Assembly (NCBI GenBank): GCA_015679605.1
Contig: JAAAVE010000076.1
Span: 10,083 to 36,179 of the forward strand
DNA from: Podila epigama
Taxonomy: Eukaryota > Mortierellomycota > Mortierellomycetes > Mortierellales > Mortierellaceae
Direction: 5' to 3'
DNA: 26,097 bases
Below the pieces are notes generated by a model, which was not told where the DNA came from, did not search any database, and was given only the letters and a program-made list of their open reading frames with translations. Both the position numbers and the translations under genes were made by a program. The number at the start of each line of letters is the position of its first letter. Within the stretch, counting starts at the first letter, position 1. This document shows, one piece after another, positions 10,517 to 20,766 of this stretch.

Positions 10517-13332
10517 TTACGAAATCCATGCTTCTTTTGGTGGCATGACAACGCAACTCTCATCATCCAAGAGTCCCTGTCCGATGAGGTACCGGCGCAT
10601 ATGAACAAACAGCTCCATCTGCTCTGCTCCGTCAAGATGGTTGATCGCTGTTTGGAGTACCAACCCAACTGAGAGCGCCGACGTCTTGATGAACGACTGA
10701 TAATACATGTATGAGAACAATCCCATCAGGAACTGGCAGTCCATGCGGTCCGTAATCCCACCATGGCCAGGAATTGACTGTCCAAAATCCTTGATCTTGA
10801 ATGCTCGCTTGAACCCAGAGGCAAAGAAACCTCCAAAAGGAGCAATCAAAGAAGCAAAGCAGGCCATGATAAGAACATGCCATTGTAGCGGCGCGACCAT
10901 CACATAGTTGTGGCGCATACCAAGGTGGCGGCCGAGCGACGCCAACCATGGCGTAAGGAAGTGTTTGGTCGGTACAAAGACCGGGTTTGGTTCACAGGTC
11001 AATCCACTGAATGCTGTTGCTCGCAAATCCTTGACAGGACAAATCATGTATGGGTATTTCAGGAACAGAGTTGCAAACTTGTAGAACAAAAACATTGTGA
11101 TGTTAGACTCTGCCCTGTTAGACTCTGTGCTGTTGCCGCTTGCCGCTTGCCTTTTTTTTTTTTTTTTTGATAATAATGCAGAGGAAATGTGTCTTACCAA
11201 GATACCAAAGAACATGGTCATAATCCAACCACCAACAAATCCTTCGACAGTCTTTTTCGGCGAAAGTTTGATGAGTGGTGTCTTACCCATAAAGAATCCA
11301 AAGATATATGCCCAGATATCATTTGTCACAACCAGTGACGCGGGTAAGAAAAACCTAAAAACCAAGAGTGAACATTAGGCACGCAGGACGGTAAGTATTT
11401 CGTTAGCCTTGTGCTTCCGTTGTAAACAGGCTCAGTAAGATGCAGAAATCCCATGCAAATCACACACCAAATGAGTCCCTCAAAGATGTTGTTGATGATG
11501 AAATGACTTTGACAGACTACGAGCAGCAGCGTCATGTGCGTCCATGCAAATTGAGAGAACTGGAATCGATAATGGCCTTTCTTGAGATTGGCAACAAAGA
11601 ATACGAAGCCTATGAGTAAGCAAAAACAAATGACGAGTAAGCACAGGGCACAAAACGACTGAAAGCCATTTGAATGCAGTTTTCCTCTATAACTTTGAAG
11701 GAGGTAGGTAGTCAAGGCATTTGCCTTACCAATGACATAAAGTGAAAAGGAGATGAACCGATGATGTGTTGCAAAAGGCAATAGGAAGGCGTCCACGAAG
11801 AAAATGTGCTGAAAGTTGTGGATCAAACTCTCTCCATAGAGGAAGTAGTTGGTGCTGAAGAGAAAATACCTACAAGGTGATAATGGCCATCAAACAACAA
11901 TGATAGTATGAGTTATTGTATTCATATAATAAAATGGTGTGTTCTTGCTTTTCCTCATCTGTTACTTACCAGTTCAAGGAACGGAACCATGGCAGCTTCT
12001 TTTCTCTACTTGGAACATTGGCTAGGTAAATGACTTCCTTGTACACCAGCCCTTGGACACTCACCACCAACAGAATGACAAACAATGGACCTGCAGCCAC
12101 ACAAGCAAAGAAGCCTCCAATCATGATGAGCGTCCATAGAGTCCTCACTGAAAAGTTTGCCCTCTTCTCCTGCGCTGACTGGTCTATCAAGAGCACAACA
12201 GGCTAAGTTGAAAAGAGACAAACAATGAGGTCAGTAGATTGATATATTTGGTGTTTGATTGTTGGTTGTTTGAGTTGGATAGGTGGCAGCATCGTGCTTG
12301 GCATCGACTGACAATAACGCGTGACCATGTCCCTTTTGAATCCGTTTGTCAGCATAGCGGCTTGATCCAAATTAGAAATAATAGGGGACTTAAAAGAAAG
12401 AAGAATAGGGTGTTGACATAAAACGGTGCGCACGCGCCTTCAGACAGGAAACAAACAAAGAAACGTCCTTGCTCAAATACCCCTCTCTCACTCGAATCAC
12501 TTTCCACAGAATTGGCATGATACAAATAAAAAAATAAAAAAAACATTGACCATGCGAATTCACGAAAGGAACGAGGGCTCACCTCTTTATCCTCTTCTTT
12601 GCTTTGGAGGGTCTTTCCTTGGGTCTTGGGACTACCAGGCTCTACAGTTGTCTGCTTCATGTGCCGCTGCCCATCCTGAATCTTTTGTACATGTTTTAAT
12701 GTGAGGTTCTTTCGTGCTTCCTTCTTTGCCCGACGGTTCTTTAAGATCTGCAATGGCGAACAAGACATTGCACTTGAAGGAGACAAGGGAGGTTGCAAAG
12801 AATCATCATCTGACTCCTCAGACTCTTCTTCTCCGTCCTCCTCCTCTACTTCTTCTTCTTCCTCGGACTCTGATTCGTGGCTACTGTTGCTACTTTCACT
12901 GCTGCTGTCGTTTATATCATCCTCATCACTATTCTGACTGCTCTCACTGGAATCACTCTCATCGCAAGGTTGGGTGCTTTGAATGGGGTCTATTGGTAGG
13001 TGGCTAAATTGGTTCAGCATGAAGAAGGGGGACGTCGTCTCTGTCGTTGTCGTTCTTCCAGTGACCGGAATCGCTGATGCGTTAGGGCTCGAGACACGTG
13101 TTGTTGATCGAGGCAAAAGTGAAGGAAGAAGAGGCGCCAGAGCATCAAAGTTTGTGGGGGGATCTGACATTGAAGTCGGAGTGTGGAGAGAGGGTACTGG
13201 GGGGACAACGTCGGTCGTACTTGAGCCCGCGTTTATGACGGACTTGGATGCGACATCACTCTTGTTGCGCGGTGATGCATTCGAACTGACAGAAGGAGAA
13301 GTAGAGTTCTTTCGTGTTTTGGATTTGGTCAT
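10517..13332 (-). CDS. CDS1: Phosphatidate cytidylyltransferase (CDP-diacylglycerol synthase)
   Basis: Exons (minus) 13332-12583, 12202-11970, 11869-11730, 11609-11468, 11354-11198 and 11077-10517; 660 aa. Introns are 380, 100, 120, 113 and 120 nt, all GT-AG, and each junction restores conserved sequence (SLNW-YFLFS, LYVIG-FVFFV, GLIW-FFLPA, MFFGIL-FATLF). The enzyme makes CDP-diacylglycerol from phosphatidate and CTP at the ER membrane, feeding phosphatidylinositol and phosphatidylserine synthesis. Several hydrophobic helices run from about residue 270. Family marks include NDIWAYIFG, LSPKKTVEGF and the complete CTP-transferase signature at about 561-587 (SGFKRAFKIKD through PGHGGITDRMD). 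Residues 1-250 (exon 1) are an unusually long Ser/Thr/Pro-rich tail with an acidic block, versus roughly 75 residues before the membrane domain in yeast Cds1. Another in-frame ATG lies at 13398. The junction from exon 1 across the 380-nt intron is the least certain. Confidence 0.92.
11078..11197 (-). other. Stop-free, frame-preserving intron 5 of CDS1
   Basis: The donor GTAAGA follows GGTATCTTG and the acceptor is CTACAAG before TTTGCAACTC. The intron is 120 nt, a multiple of three, with no stop in the gene frame. Removing it gives MFFGIL-FATLF, matching the family length. Retaining it would insert 40 residues, including a Lys run from a T17/A17 tract (11152-11168), a 15-nt near-duplicate (TGTTAGACTCTG twice, 11101-11127) and a GCCGCTT duplication. 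Confidence 0.75.
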
Positions 13333-14381
13333 TATAGAAATACAATGCGGGTGAAAATAACGCGGAGGAAAAAGGAATGGAATGAAATGGAACAGCAAAG
13401 CTTGTAACGGTGGTTGGTACTCTTGCTAATGGCAAAGATGTAGAACGGACAAGATCAGAATCGTTTGATTAAATAAAAAAAGAACACCATCAACACAATG
13501 AAGTGAATGTTGATGACGAGAATGACGTTAATAAAATGTTCGTGAGTCTGTGTGTATGTGTATGTGCATGTGAATGTGTTTGTGCATGTGCATGTGCATG
13601 TACATGAGCAAAGAAGTGCCAAGAATGAGTGTGATTGAATGAATAGGAAAGAGGGAAAGGAAGGACGGCCAAAGAAATAGGATATCATGCATCAGACACG
13701 TGATGATGAATGCATGCATACAGTGGCATGCGACTTATCAATGAAAACAAAATCATGCAAGGCAACAACCACTAAAGTGCATGCATGGTCTTGCATGCGC
13801 CAGGGGACAGGAAAGAAAGACCCACCTGAACAGCTTGTGCCTTCCTTCCTGCGTAATGCCTCGTCAGCATCACCTCGCAAACAAAAGACAAGACTTGCTG
13901 TTTGTCTTTTGTTCGGCTCGGGTCCAACAAACATGTTTCCTTGTGGGCCTATCGTGAGGGACGTGTCTTCCTCAACACTTTGCAGTCCATGCTTGCTTGT
14001 ACGCGTTGCTTGTTCATATTATTGAGCGCCTGCGACCTTCTCTTCTCTTGGTGGTACCAATCATGGGAGAGGATTCATCGATATTTTGAAAAAGAAGAAT
14101 CATCATTCATGCAGCACTTTACAAAACAGGTTCACAACTGTCCCGACAAATCTCAGATCAGAAAGAGAGCCCTCCATGAGATTAAGGTTAATGGCGTAAA
14201 AGCACACTCCTCCACAACGGTTTCTCCAAGCAATGGAATGGGATAGCACATGGTATCTCTCAATCATAAATGCTCACAATGTTGTTGCTCCCACATTCCA
14301 TTCTCAGTTGCATCCGTGAAGCAAATTATTCTTTTTTTTTTTTTTTTACAACGGTCGCGAGAACACCTCATCCGTCTTGTC
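13333..14381. other. CDS1 upstream region / PIF1 downstream region
   Basis: About 1.05 kb between the CDS1 start and the PIF1 stop, both on the minus strand. It contains a TG-rich microsatellite-like tract at about 13548-13606 with three CATGTG hexamers, CACGTG at 13696-13701, a cluster of GCATGC palindromes at 13711-13799, and T16 at 14332-14347. Short open frames here have no recognisable similarity and I do not call them genes. Confidence 0.6.
13711..13799. repeat. Duplicated 22-nt module with paired GCATGC palindromes
   Basis: Two copies, 13711-13732 and 13778-13799, share the plan TGCATGCAT, six variable bases, GCATGCG, identical at 17 of 22 positions. The four GCATGC palindromes start at 13712, 13726, 13779 and 13793, so each copy has the same 14-nt spacing. 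It lies about 380-470 nt upstream of the CDS1 start codon and may be a protein-binding element. Confidence 0.7.
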
Positions 14382-17300
14382 CTATTGACTACGTGCATAC
14401 ACCTTCAGATTCTTGTAGAACTCGTTAACCTTGGGATGCGCCATCACTTTTCTTGGGTCAAAGTTCATTACCTGGAGACCCTCCAGCGACGTCGCTCGAG
14501 ACAAAGCGACATACGCTTGACCTGTGGACATTTCATGGGTGGAGTCAGAGAAGTGAGATAAGAGGCCAAAAAAAATAAAATAAAAAAAAAATAATGATAT
14601 CCAATTGACGCGCATATGGTCACTAAATTTGATTTTACCTTTTTCAAACACCCTTGCGAGGTCAACGCGAACCTTTGGCAGAGTCTGACCTTGCGACTTG
14701 TGGATGCTCAGCGACCATGCAAGACCCAAAGGGATCTGGACACGAGCCCCTTGCAGAGTCCCGTTCGGCAGCTCCACAACCCATTCTTCACGGCCAACAA
14801 CCACATCTCGGGATTGCCCATTCTCTCCCATGAACCGGACCACAGGCAACTCCTCACCCAGCATGTTCAACGATTTTCCATTGCCTGCGATCTCGTTGTC
14901 AGCTGGCTTCGTACTGAACCCGATAAGGACACCAATACTACCGTTCACTAGACCACTGGACCCTCCACTTTGGTTACGAAGCAACATGACTTGTGAATTG
15001 ATCTTGAGCGTCAGTGTTGTGGGTGCAAGGCACATGTTCTCCATCTTATCTGCTTGTGGGCCGCGATCCCGTGCAACATACACCTTGGCAGGACCTGGCA
15101 GACTGGACAACATACGATTGTTGGCTTCATCTACTTGGATACGAAGCGGGAATCTATCATTATGGATGCAAAATATTCAGTGTGAGCTCACAATACGTCT
15201 TACAACTTGCCATTTTTTTTGGAAGCTTGCTGTTTAAATATGAAAACATACAATTCTGTGGGCCGCAGGCCGTCTTCTTCTTTCAGGGGTCGGGCTAATG
15301 AACTGAATGTCTGAATGGTCTTGGGCGACATGGCTCCTATTCGCATCTCATTTAGCATATCCGCGAAGGCTATACACATTGATATGTAGGACAACGTACA
15401 TCATATAACTCGTTAGCTTAGCATGGAGTAGCACTCATATGCGAGCGTAATATAGAGCTTGAACACATGCTTCCTTTCGCATCCGCATTCGTACCCGCAA
15501 TATCATTCCCACTCGCATTTTCATTCACGCTTGCATTCCCATTGGAGCTTCCAAAAAAAAAAAAAAAAAGATTATCAACCTACTTTGATCCTTTTGTCGA
15601 AAAACTTGCATGAGTTGAACCGTTGTTGTAATGGTCCGTGACCAAGATTCAGCTTCGAAGCAAAACTTGACGTTCCCGGATCTCTGAACAGGAGGAAGCT
15701 GGAAAAAGTCGCCTGTCAAAACCACTTGAATGCCGCCCCACGGTCTCTCGTTTTTTCGGATAGCCCTTGCCACAGCCTCCAGCTTATCTAAAAAGTCAGC
15801 ATCAATCATGGACACCTCATCCACAATCAGGACCTTGGTATCATTCCATCGCCGCATGCTATTGCCATTCTTGCGCACTTTAGCAATCAACACCGTAGTG
15901 GCCTCTTTCCCTAGGCCTACTCCAGCGAATGAATGCAAAGTGCATCCTCCGATGTTACATGCGGCGATTCCTGTCGATGCCGTTACAGCTACACTGTCAT
16001 TTGCTGGCTCCCAGTTCTCATTCTTGCCAGATTTGGAGGAGTATGGCGAATACTTTTGTCGAAGCTGGGAAATAAGCTCGCGAAGAAGGACAGACTTTCC
16101 TGTGCCTGCCGAACCTGTAAAGAAAACATTCTTGTTCCGGAGAATGACTTCATCGAGCACGTGCTGCTGCTCATCTGACAAAAGAATTCCATCTTTCGTC
16201 ATGTTTTTTTGGTATGGCTTTGACCCTCCAGACATTCCTGTGCTCGTCATGGAATTGACTAGTGATTTGGATGAAGGATGAGATGAAGGTGCAGGTGAGG
16301 ATGACCTCGAACGGATGTCACTAAAGCCGGTAAACAACTGTGCGCTATTGGTGACACGGGAAACGGGCGCATATCCTGAAAGAATGGTCGGTGGAAGCTG
16401 CCTGGGTTTGGGAGCCGCCAAGCTGTAGCTCGAAAAATCGTTTGGTCTCTTTTGACTATAACTCTGAACTTTCTGATGTAGACTACTGGTGTATGTTTGT
16501 GCGTGTTCCTGCTGTTGTTGTTGGAATTGTTGATGTTGCTGTTTTTGTTTTTGATATTGTTGGTCCAGAGTTTCAATCTTCTTGGGCCCTGAGCCAGTCA
16601 TCTGCTCTGAAAGAGGTAGTAGAACCTCAGGCTCACGACTATACCCTCTACCCTGTAACCGATTCTCCAGACTTGAGTTGGATGTGAATCCTTCATCTGA
16701 AACGGACGATCCATAGCGGTCAAAGCTCGGTCTCGCCACTGGACGAGATATGAAGGCACTCCCCGCACTAGATCGGTCTGGGATGCGTGGCAGTACCTGT
16801 GTTCCGCGTGGTGTTGCCATTTTGTCCAAGAGCGAGGGAGTTTTGACACTGTTCTGCGCTCTCGACGGTTGGGATGTGATGCTGACCTGAGCGCCCTTTG
16901 GTGGTTGGTGCGGCATGACGAGTAGGTCATCGTCATCACTGTCATTGTCATTGTCACTATCCAGACCAATGGGATGATTCCGCAAGCCAGGTTCGTTGGA
17001 ATCTTCCGTGCTCACTTTCCGTTTCCTGGCGCTGCCGAATGAAGAAGTAGTTGAGCTTCCCAAAACGATAAGATCAACTTCGTCTGCCTTAGGGGGGCCA
17101 TGGTATGAGGAACCTTCCTTGGTGCGGTTATCCTCGGTATGGCGATCACTGTTGATATGGTGCGATGTAGGTTGGGTGCGGGCACTGGGTATATTTTCAA
17201 TGGGACTCCTGTTTTCCGTGGCTGTATGATCAAATAGAACAAAGATGAGTGAAATATTTTCTAGGACGACTTTTGCCACCAAAATTCATGCCTTGAACCT

Positions 17301-17600
17301 GAAGAGCCACAACTTGCCATTCTCGGAGGTTCCAGTTGAGGTTCGCATGGGTGGTAGTGAGGAATTAGGCTTCTCGAGGGATGAAAAGTGACCATGCCCC
17401 AAAGTGGCTGCTGGTCTGTTATAGGTGTCATGCGCGGTTGCATTCCTGGCAGGATTGGAGTTGCTGTTGCCATTTAGAATGGATATGTGTGTCCGTAATG
17501 GCGCCGTTGGTTCGCAAGTGACCTTTGCTGTCGTGGCTGAGATGGGCCTGAAGTTCAGTTTTGTCTGAATGGTCTCTTTAACTTTCTTCTTTGGTGGCAT
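14382..17600 (-). CDS. PIF1: PIF1-family 5'-3' DNA helicase
   Basis: Exons (minus) 17600-17318, 17221-15584, 15369-15252, 15153-14639 and 14521-14382; 897 aa. Introns are 96, 214, 98 and 117 nt; the first is GC-AG, the rest GT-AG. Junctions restore [33 protein letters not shown] and [14 protein letters not shown]. Superfamily 1B motifs are complete: Walker A GSAGTGKS (about 464-471), VTASTGIAA, Walker [18 protein letters not shown], the VFRQ block, IHKSQGQTL, and YVALSRAT near the C-terminus. PIF1 helicases act in the nucleus and mitochondria on G-quadruplexes, telomeres, replication forks and Okazaki fragments. The N-terminal 400 residues or so are disordered and Ser/Gln-rich. They carry a PPKKKVK nuclear signal, a PIP-box-like QTKLNF, a second basic RKRKV cluster and two SUMO-interaction-like motifs. 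The frame stays open upstream to an ATG at 17744. Family assignment is secure. Confidence 0.95.
15370..15583 (-). other. 214-nt intron 2 of PIF1 with A17/T17 tract
   Basis: Donor GTAGGT and acceptor GTATAG, phase 1. The exon join gives VFRQKDQTF, a near-invariant PIF1 stretch. A T17 run in the sense direction (plus-strand A17 at 15553-15569) begins 14 nt after the donor. The plus strand around 15477-15544 is rich in CATTC/CGCA-type degenerate repeats. Confidence 0.75.
17222..17317 (-). other. GC-AG intron 1 of PIF1
   Basis: The donor reads AATG/GCAAGT and the acceptor ATCATACAG/CC. Phase 1 on both sides gives [14 protein letters not shown]. No GT donor near the exon end joins to this acceptor in frame, while GCAAGT fits the strict consensus of GC-AG introns. 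A less likely alternative uses GTTCAA after CTCTTCAG with the AG at 17209-17210. Confidence 0.75.
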
Positions 17601-18211
17601 TGTAATGTAATTTCTGAAAAAGTGAGGGCAACAGCACAGGGGAGCGACAAGACGGTAATGAGTTGAGAAGGTGAGAACATGCGCGCAAAAAAAAAAATAA
17701 ATAAATAATTTATGAAAACGGTCACCAAAATATTTTTCTACCAAACGCCAAACGCGTGTTGGACGATAAAATTCAAATGCTCAAATAAGCGGGGACATTC
17801 GCATTCACATCACACTACTCATAGCCCACGACGTCGTAGCCCAAACACCAACGTCAAAGCACGGTCACTCACACATCCTAATACCCCTTTCGGTGGTGTC
17901 AGTTGGTTCTTCGTGATGACATCAATGGTTGTATTTGAGTGGGACTTTTGTTGTCATGGTCGTGTGCAACTGTAGCTGTTGGATATTTTGGTGTTGGATC
18001 TGTTTTGACAATATTGGTATGGGGGGGAGTGACCATGGAGATGAAAAAATTTGTTCTTCGGTCGAGCATATTCCCTCTGTTACTCCATATCCATAGGATT
18101 TATGCACGATTATGGAGAATATCGATTGCTCCTGATGAAATGATGAAGGGGTTCGCTTGCATCAACTCTTCCCACCCTTGTTTGAATTGTTACGAGTTTT
18201 CATTAAATTGC
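17601..18211. other. PIF1 upstream region / IML2-family downstream region
   Basis: About 610 nt with no supported gene. It holds an A11 run followed by TAAATAAATAA at 17687-17708. The PIF1 reading frame also extends open from 17600 up to an ATG at 17744. A plus-strand open frame at 17939-18373 overlaps the IML2-family gene and looks like chance. Confidence 0.6.
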
Positions 18212-20766
18212 TCAGCTACGAATACTCCCAGTGCTCTTGGCAGCCGCTCGGGCAGTGTCAATCTCAATCAACCCACTGTGCACCTTGAGCAACACAAACA
18301 GTTCCAACGAATTGCGGCCCTTGCCACCAACCAGAGCAGGCAGACTCAAAATGGACGTGTTCGACAGGCCTAGAAGGTATTTGAAGCGCGCCTGCGCCTC
18401 ATCCAAACGACCCTGATGGATCCATATCTTGGCCTTGTAGTAATGTGAAAAGTAGTAGGTATAGGTGTCATCCTTGATCAAGGGTGCATACCGGAACACG
18501 GTCTGGAAGGACTCTTGAGCCAGCTCGCACATCTCGCGGTTGAAGGCCTCCTCAGGGAAAAAGGCGAGGTGATATGAAACGACACCTTGAAGGAAAAACG
18601 CAAGGCAGTAATCATCGTAAAAGTTCTCATAGTTATCCACTTTGCTATCCTTCAGGATGGCGTTCTTATTAGACCACAATCCGCTGAGGTATCCACCCGA
18701 AGTGGCTTCAAGGGTCTGGTCTTTGGCGGCCACGGGTTGGGTCTCGCGCTCAAGCATCTTCTTTGGCAACAGGGCCTTGAGGCGACGCACCTCAGATGAT
18801 ATGGTGCCTAGGGCTTGGGCGAGGACCTTTGGCGGCATCATGTCAAACGTGTTCCAGAGGAGCATAAAGTCATAGCTGGGCATTAATAGGTGACCTTCCT
18901 GGAGGAACCGCTTGGACTTGCGTGCACAGAATGTCTCAAAGAAGAGGTGCATGCCGGCCACTTTTTGCATGCCTTCCTCTACCTTGCCCATGAGTGAGCT
19001 AATCTTTTTCTTCTCACGTTCCTCGCCGCGTTCGTAGCCGGTGATGGCGGTGAGGTACCGGAAGGCACACTTGGACCAGCGGCTTTCTTTGAGAAGCTGC
19101 CGACTGTTGGCGCAGGCGGTCTCATGGTTAGCCTGCATCATGGCGCACATCATCTCCTCAAAGACAAAGATATGGGTCAGTTGATGCCAATGGGGCTGGA
19201 CCGTTGCGGAATGATAGGTATTTATCGCTTCGTCGATCTTGGACGTGACCTGGAGGTGGCGGCCCTTGAAAAACAGGAAGAAGGGACTTTGGGGGTACAG
19301 CTCAAGGTTGTAGTTGTTGATGGTCTCGGCGAAATGGAGGTCGACGTGATTCATAGGGATGAAGGACGAGACAATGACCTGGAAGATGACGGGTACCATA
19401 TCACAGAACTGGCGTCGCACGCCTTCATTTGCCGACGAAGCAAGGCGTTCAGCGTGTTCCTGGGCCGACTCTGGTGCGGCCATTGGGTCCCAGTCTCCGC
19501 AAGCGGCCAACATGGCCATGCCCCAGTCACGGTCAGAGGGGAATCCGATGAGCTGGAGCATCTTGACCAGGACATCTGGCAAGAAGCTGATGACAATGTT
19601 GTAGAGCGAGTAGCTGAGGGTGACACCGGAGACGATGTGCTCGTCAATTTGATGATGGTCAATGTTTTTGCCTGCACGAAGTTCAGATTCGACCGAGTCC
19701 ATAAAGCTCTTGAGACCCTGAATGATGGTAAAGGCATGACGCAAGTTGATGCACTCCTCGATGACCATCCAGGCGTCGAGATGGTATAGAACGCTAAGCA
19801 ATGAGCGCAAGATGGTTGCCTCAGCATAAACAAGTTCCTAAATATGGTTCACAAAAACAAAAAAACCTTTTAGACTATGACCAGCATTAACAGTTATCTT
19901 GTTTTCCACTTTGTATGCAAGAGAAAACATACCGCATGTTTCTGGACTCTGTTCATGCTTCGGAAGGAGCCTGCTCCAATGGTACCAATGACAAATGAGC
20001 CCACTGCCTTAACAGAGCCAAGACCAACCATTGATCCCTTACGTTGCTTATTCGAGACTTTGATTGCCTTTTCAAAGGCCTTCATTCCTGCTTCGATTTC
20101 AAATGGATCAAAGGTGACGAGTGCTCGCAGGCCCTGGATGATTGCCTTGCCCAGCTCATAATACATGGTCGTTGGAGCATCGTGATCATTACTTTTGCTA
20201 CCATTTTTGCTTTCTGACGATGTCGATGATGAAGACGATGATGCCTTAATGTTGATTGGAGTGGAGTTATTGTTGATACTGGTAAAGGTAGATGAGGATG
20301 AAGGGAGTGTGGATGCCACACTTGAATGATCATCCTGAGAAGATCCTTCAGATGCAAGTGGTGTTGTCTTTGCTGTCGTTACTTCCGACCCCGCCTCTTG
20401 AGACGACAGAAAGGCCGCCTGGGCTTTTTGTGCCGCTGTTGTTGGTGTGGGAAGAGGCGTTGGTGAGGTGGCGTCTGTGCCAACAGGAACCGGCCCTTTG
20501 GCAAGGATCTCTTCACACTCGGCCATTTTAGAATTGAGGAACAAGTCGAGGGCGTGACGGAGGGTTACCAGATCTTGGTTCATCTGTTGCTCCTCGACCG
20601 AGTCGGGAATGTGGTTCTTGTTCCATCGGACAAGATGGCGGTAGTGGGGGACAGGCTTCTTGAGCTTGGGAGGGGCCTGCTGGCGCCGCGAGGCGTTGAT
20701 AGAGGGGAAACCACCGTGGTCTCCATGGCTGTTAATATAGTCTTCTGTCTTGGTGCTTGGCGGCAT
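18212..20766 (-). CDS. IML2/TTC39-family tetratricopeptide-repeat protein
   Basis: Exons (minus) 20766-19933 and 19837-18212; intron 19838-19932 (95 nt, GTATGT...TTTAG, phase 0). 819 aa. The join gives NRVQKHA-ELVYAEATILRSLLS, matching the family pattern HAELCYAE. Family blocks follow: LIGFPSDRDWGMAML, FLFFKGRHLQV, WHQLTHIFVFEEM, SRWSKCAFRYLTAI, FCARKSKRFL and LLWNTFDMMPP, then TPR-like helical pairs to the C-terminus. The first 90 residues or so precede a Ser/Thr-rich disordered insert (about 100-190). Metazoan TTC39 proteins are linked to lipid metabolism and yeast Iml2 to lipid-droplet-assisted clearance of inclusion bodies; transferring either role here is inference. No signal peptide is apparent. 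Family call is good, exact role uncertain. Confidence 0.88.

Noticed and set aside
12203-12433. Possible extra exon or gene in the 380-nt first intron of CDS1 (minus strand).
   Set aside because: The open frame has no similarity to the family, and the direct join gives consistent phase.
17939-18373. 144-codon plus-strand open frame with a hydrophobic N-terminus.
   Set aside because: It overlaps the end of the IML2-family gene on the other strand, with no family resemblance.
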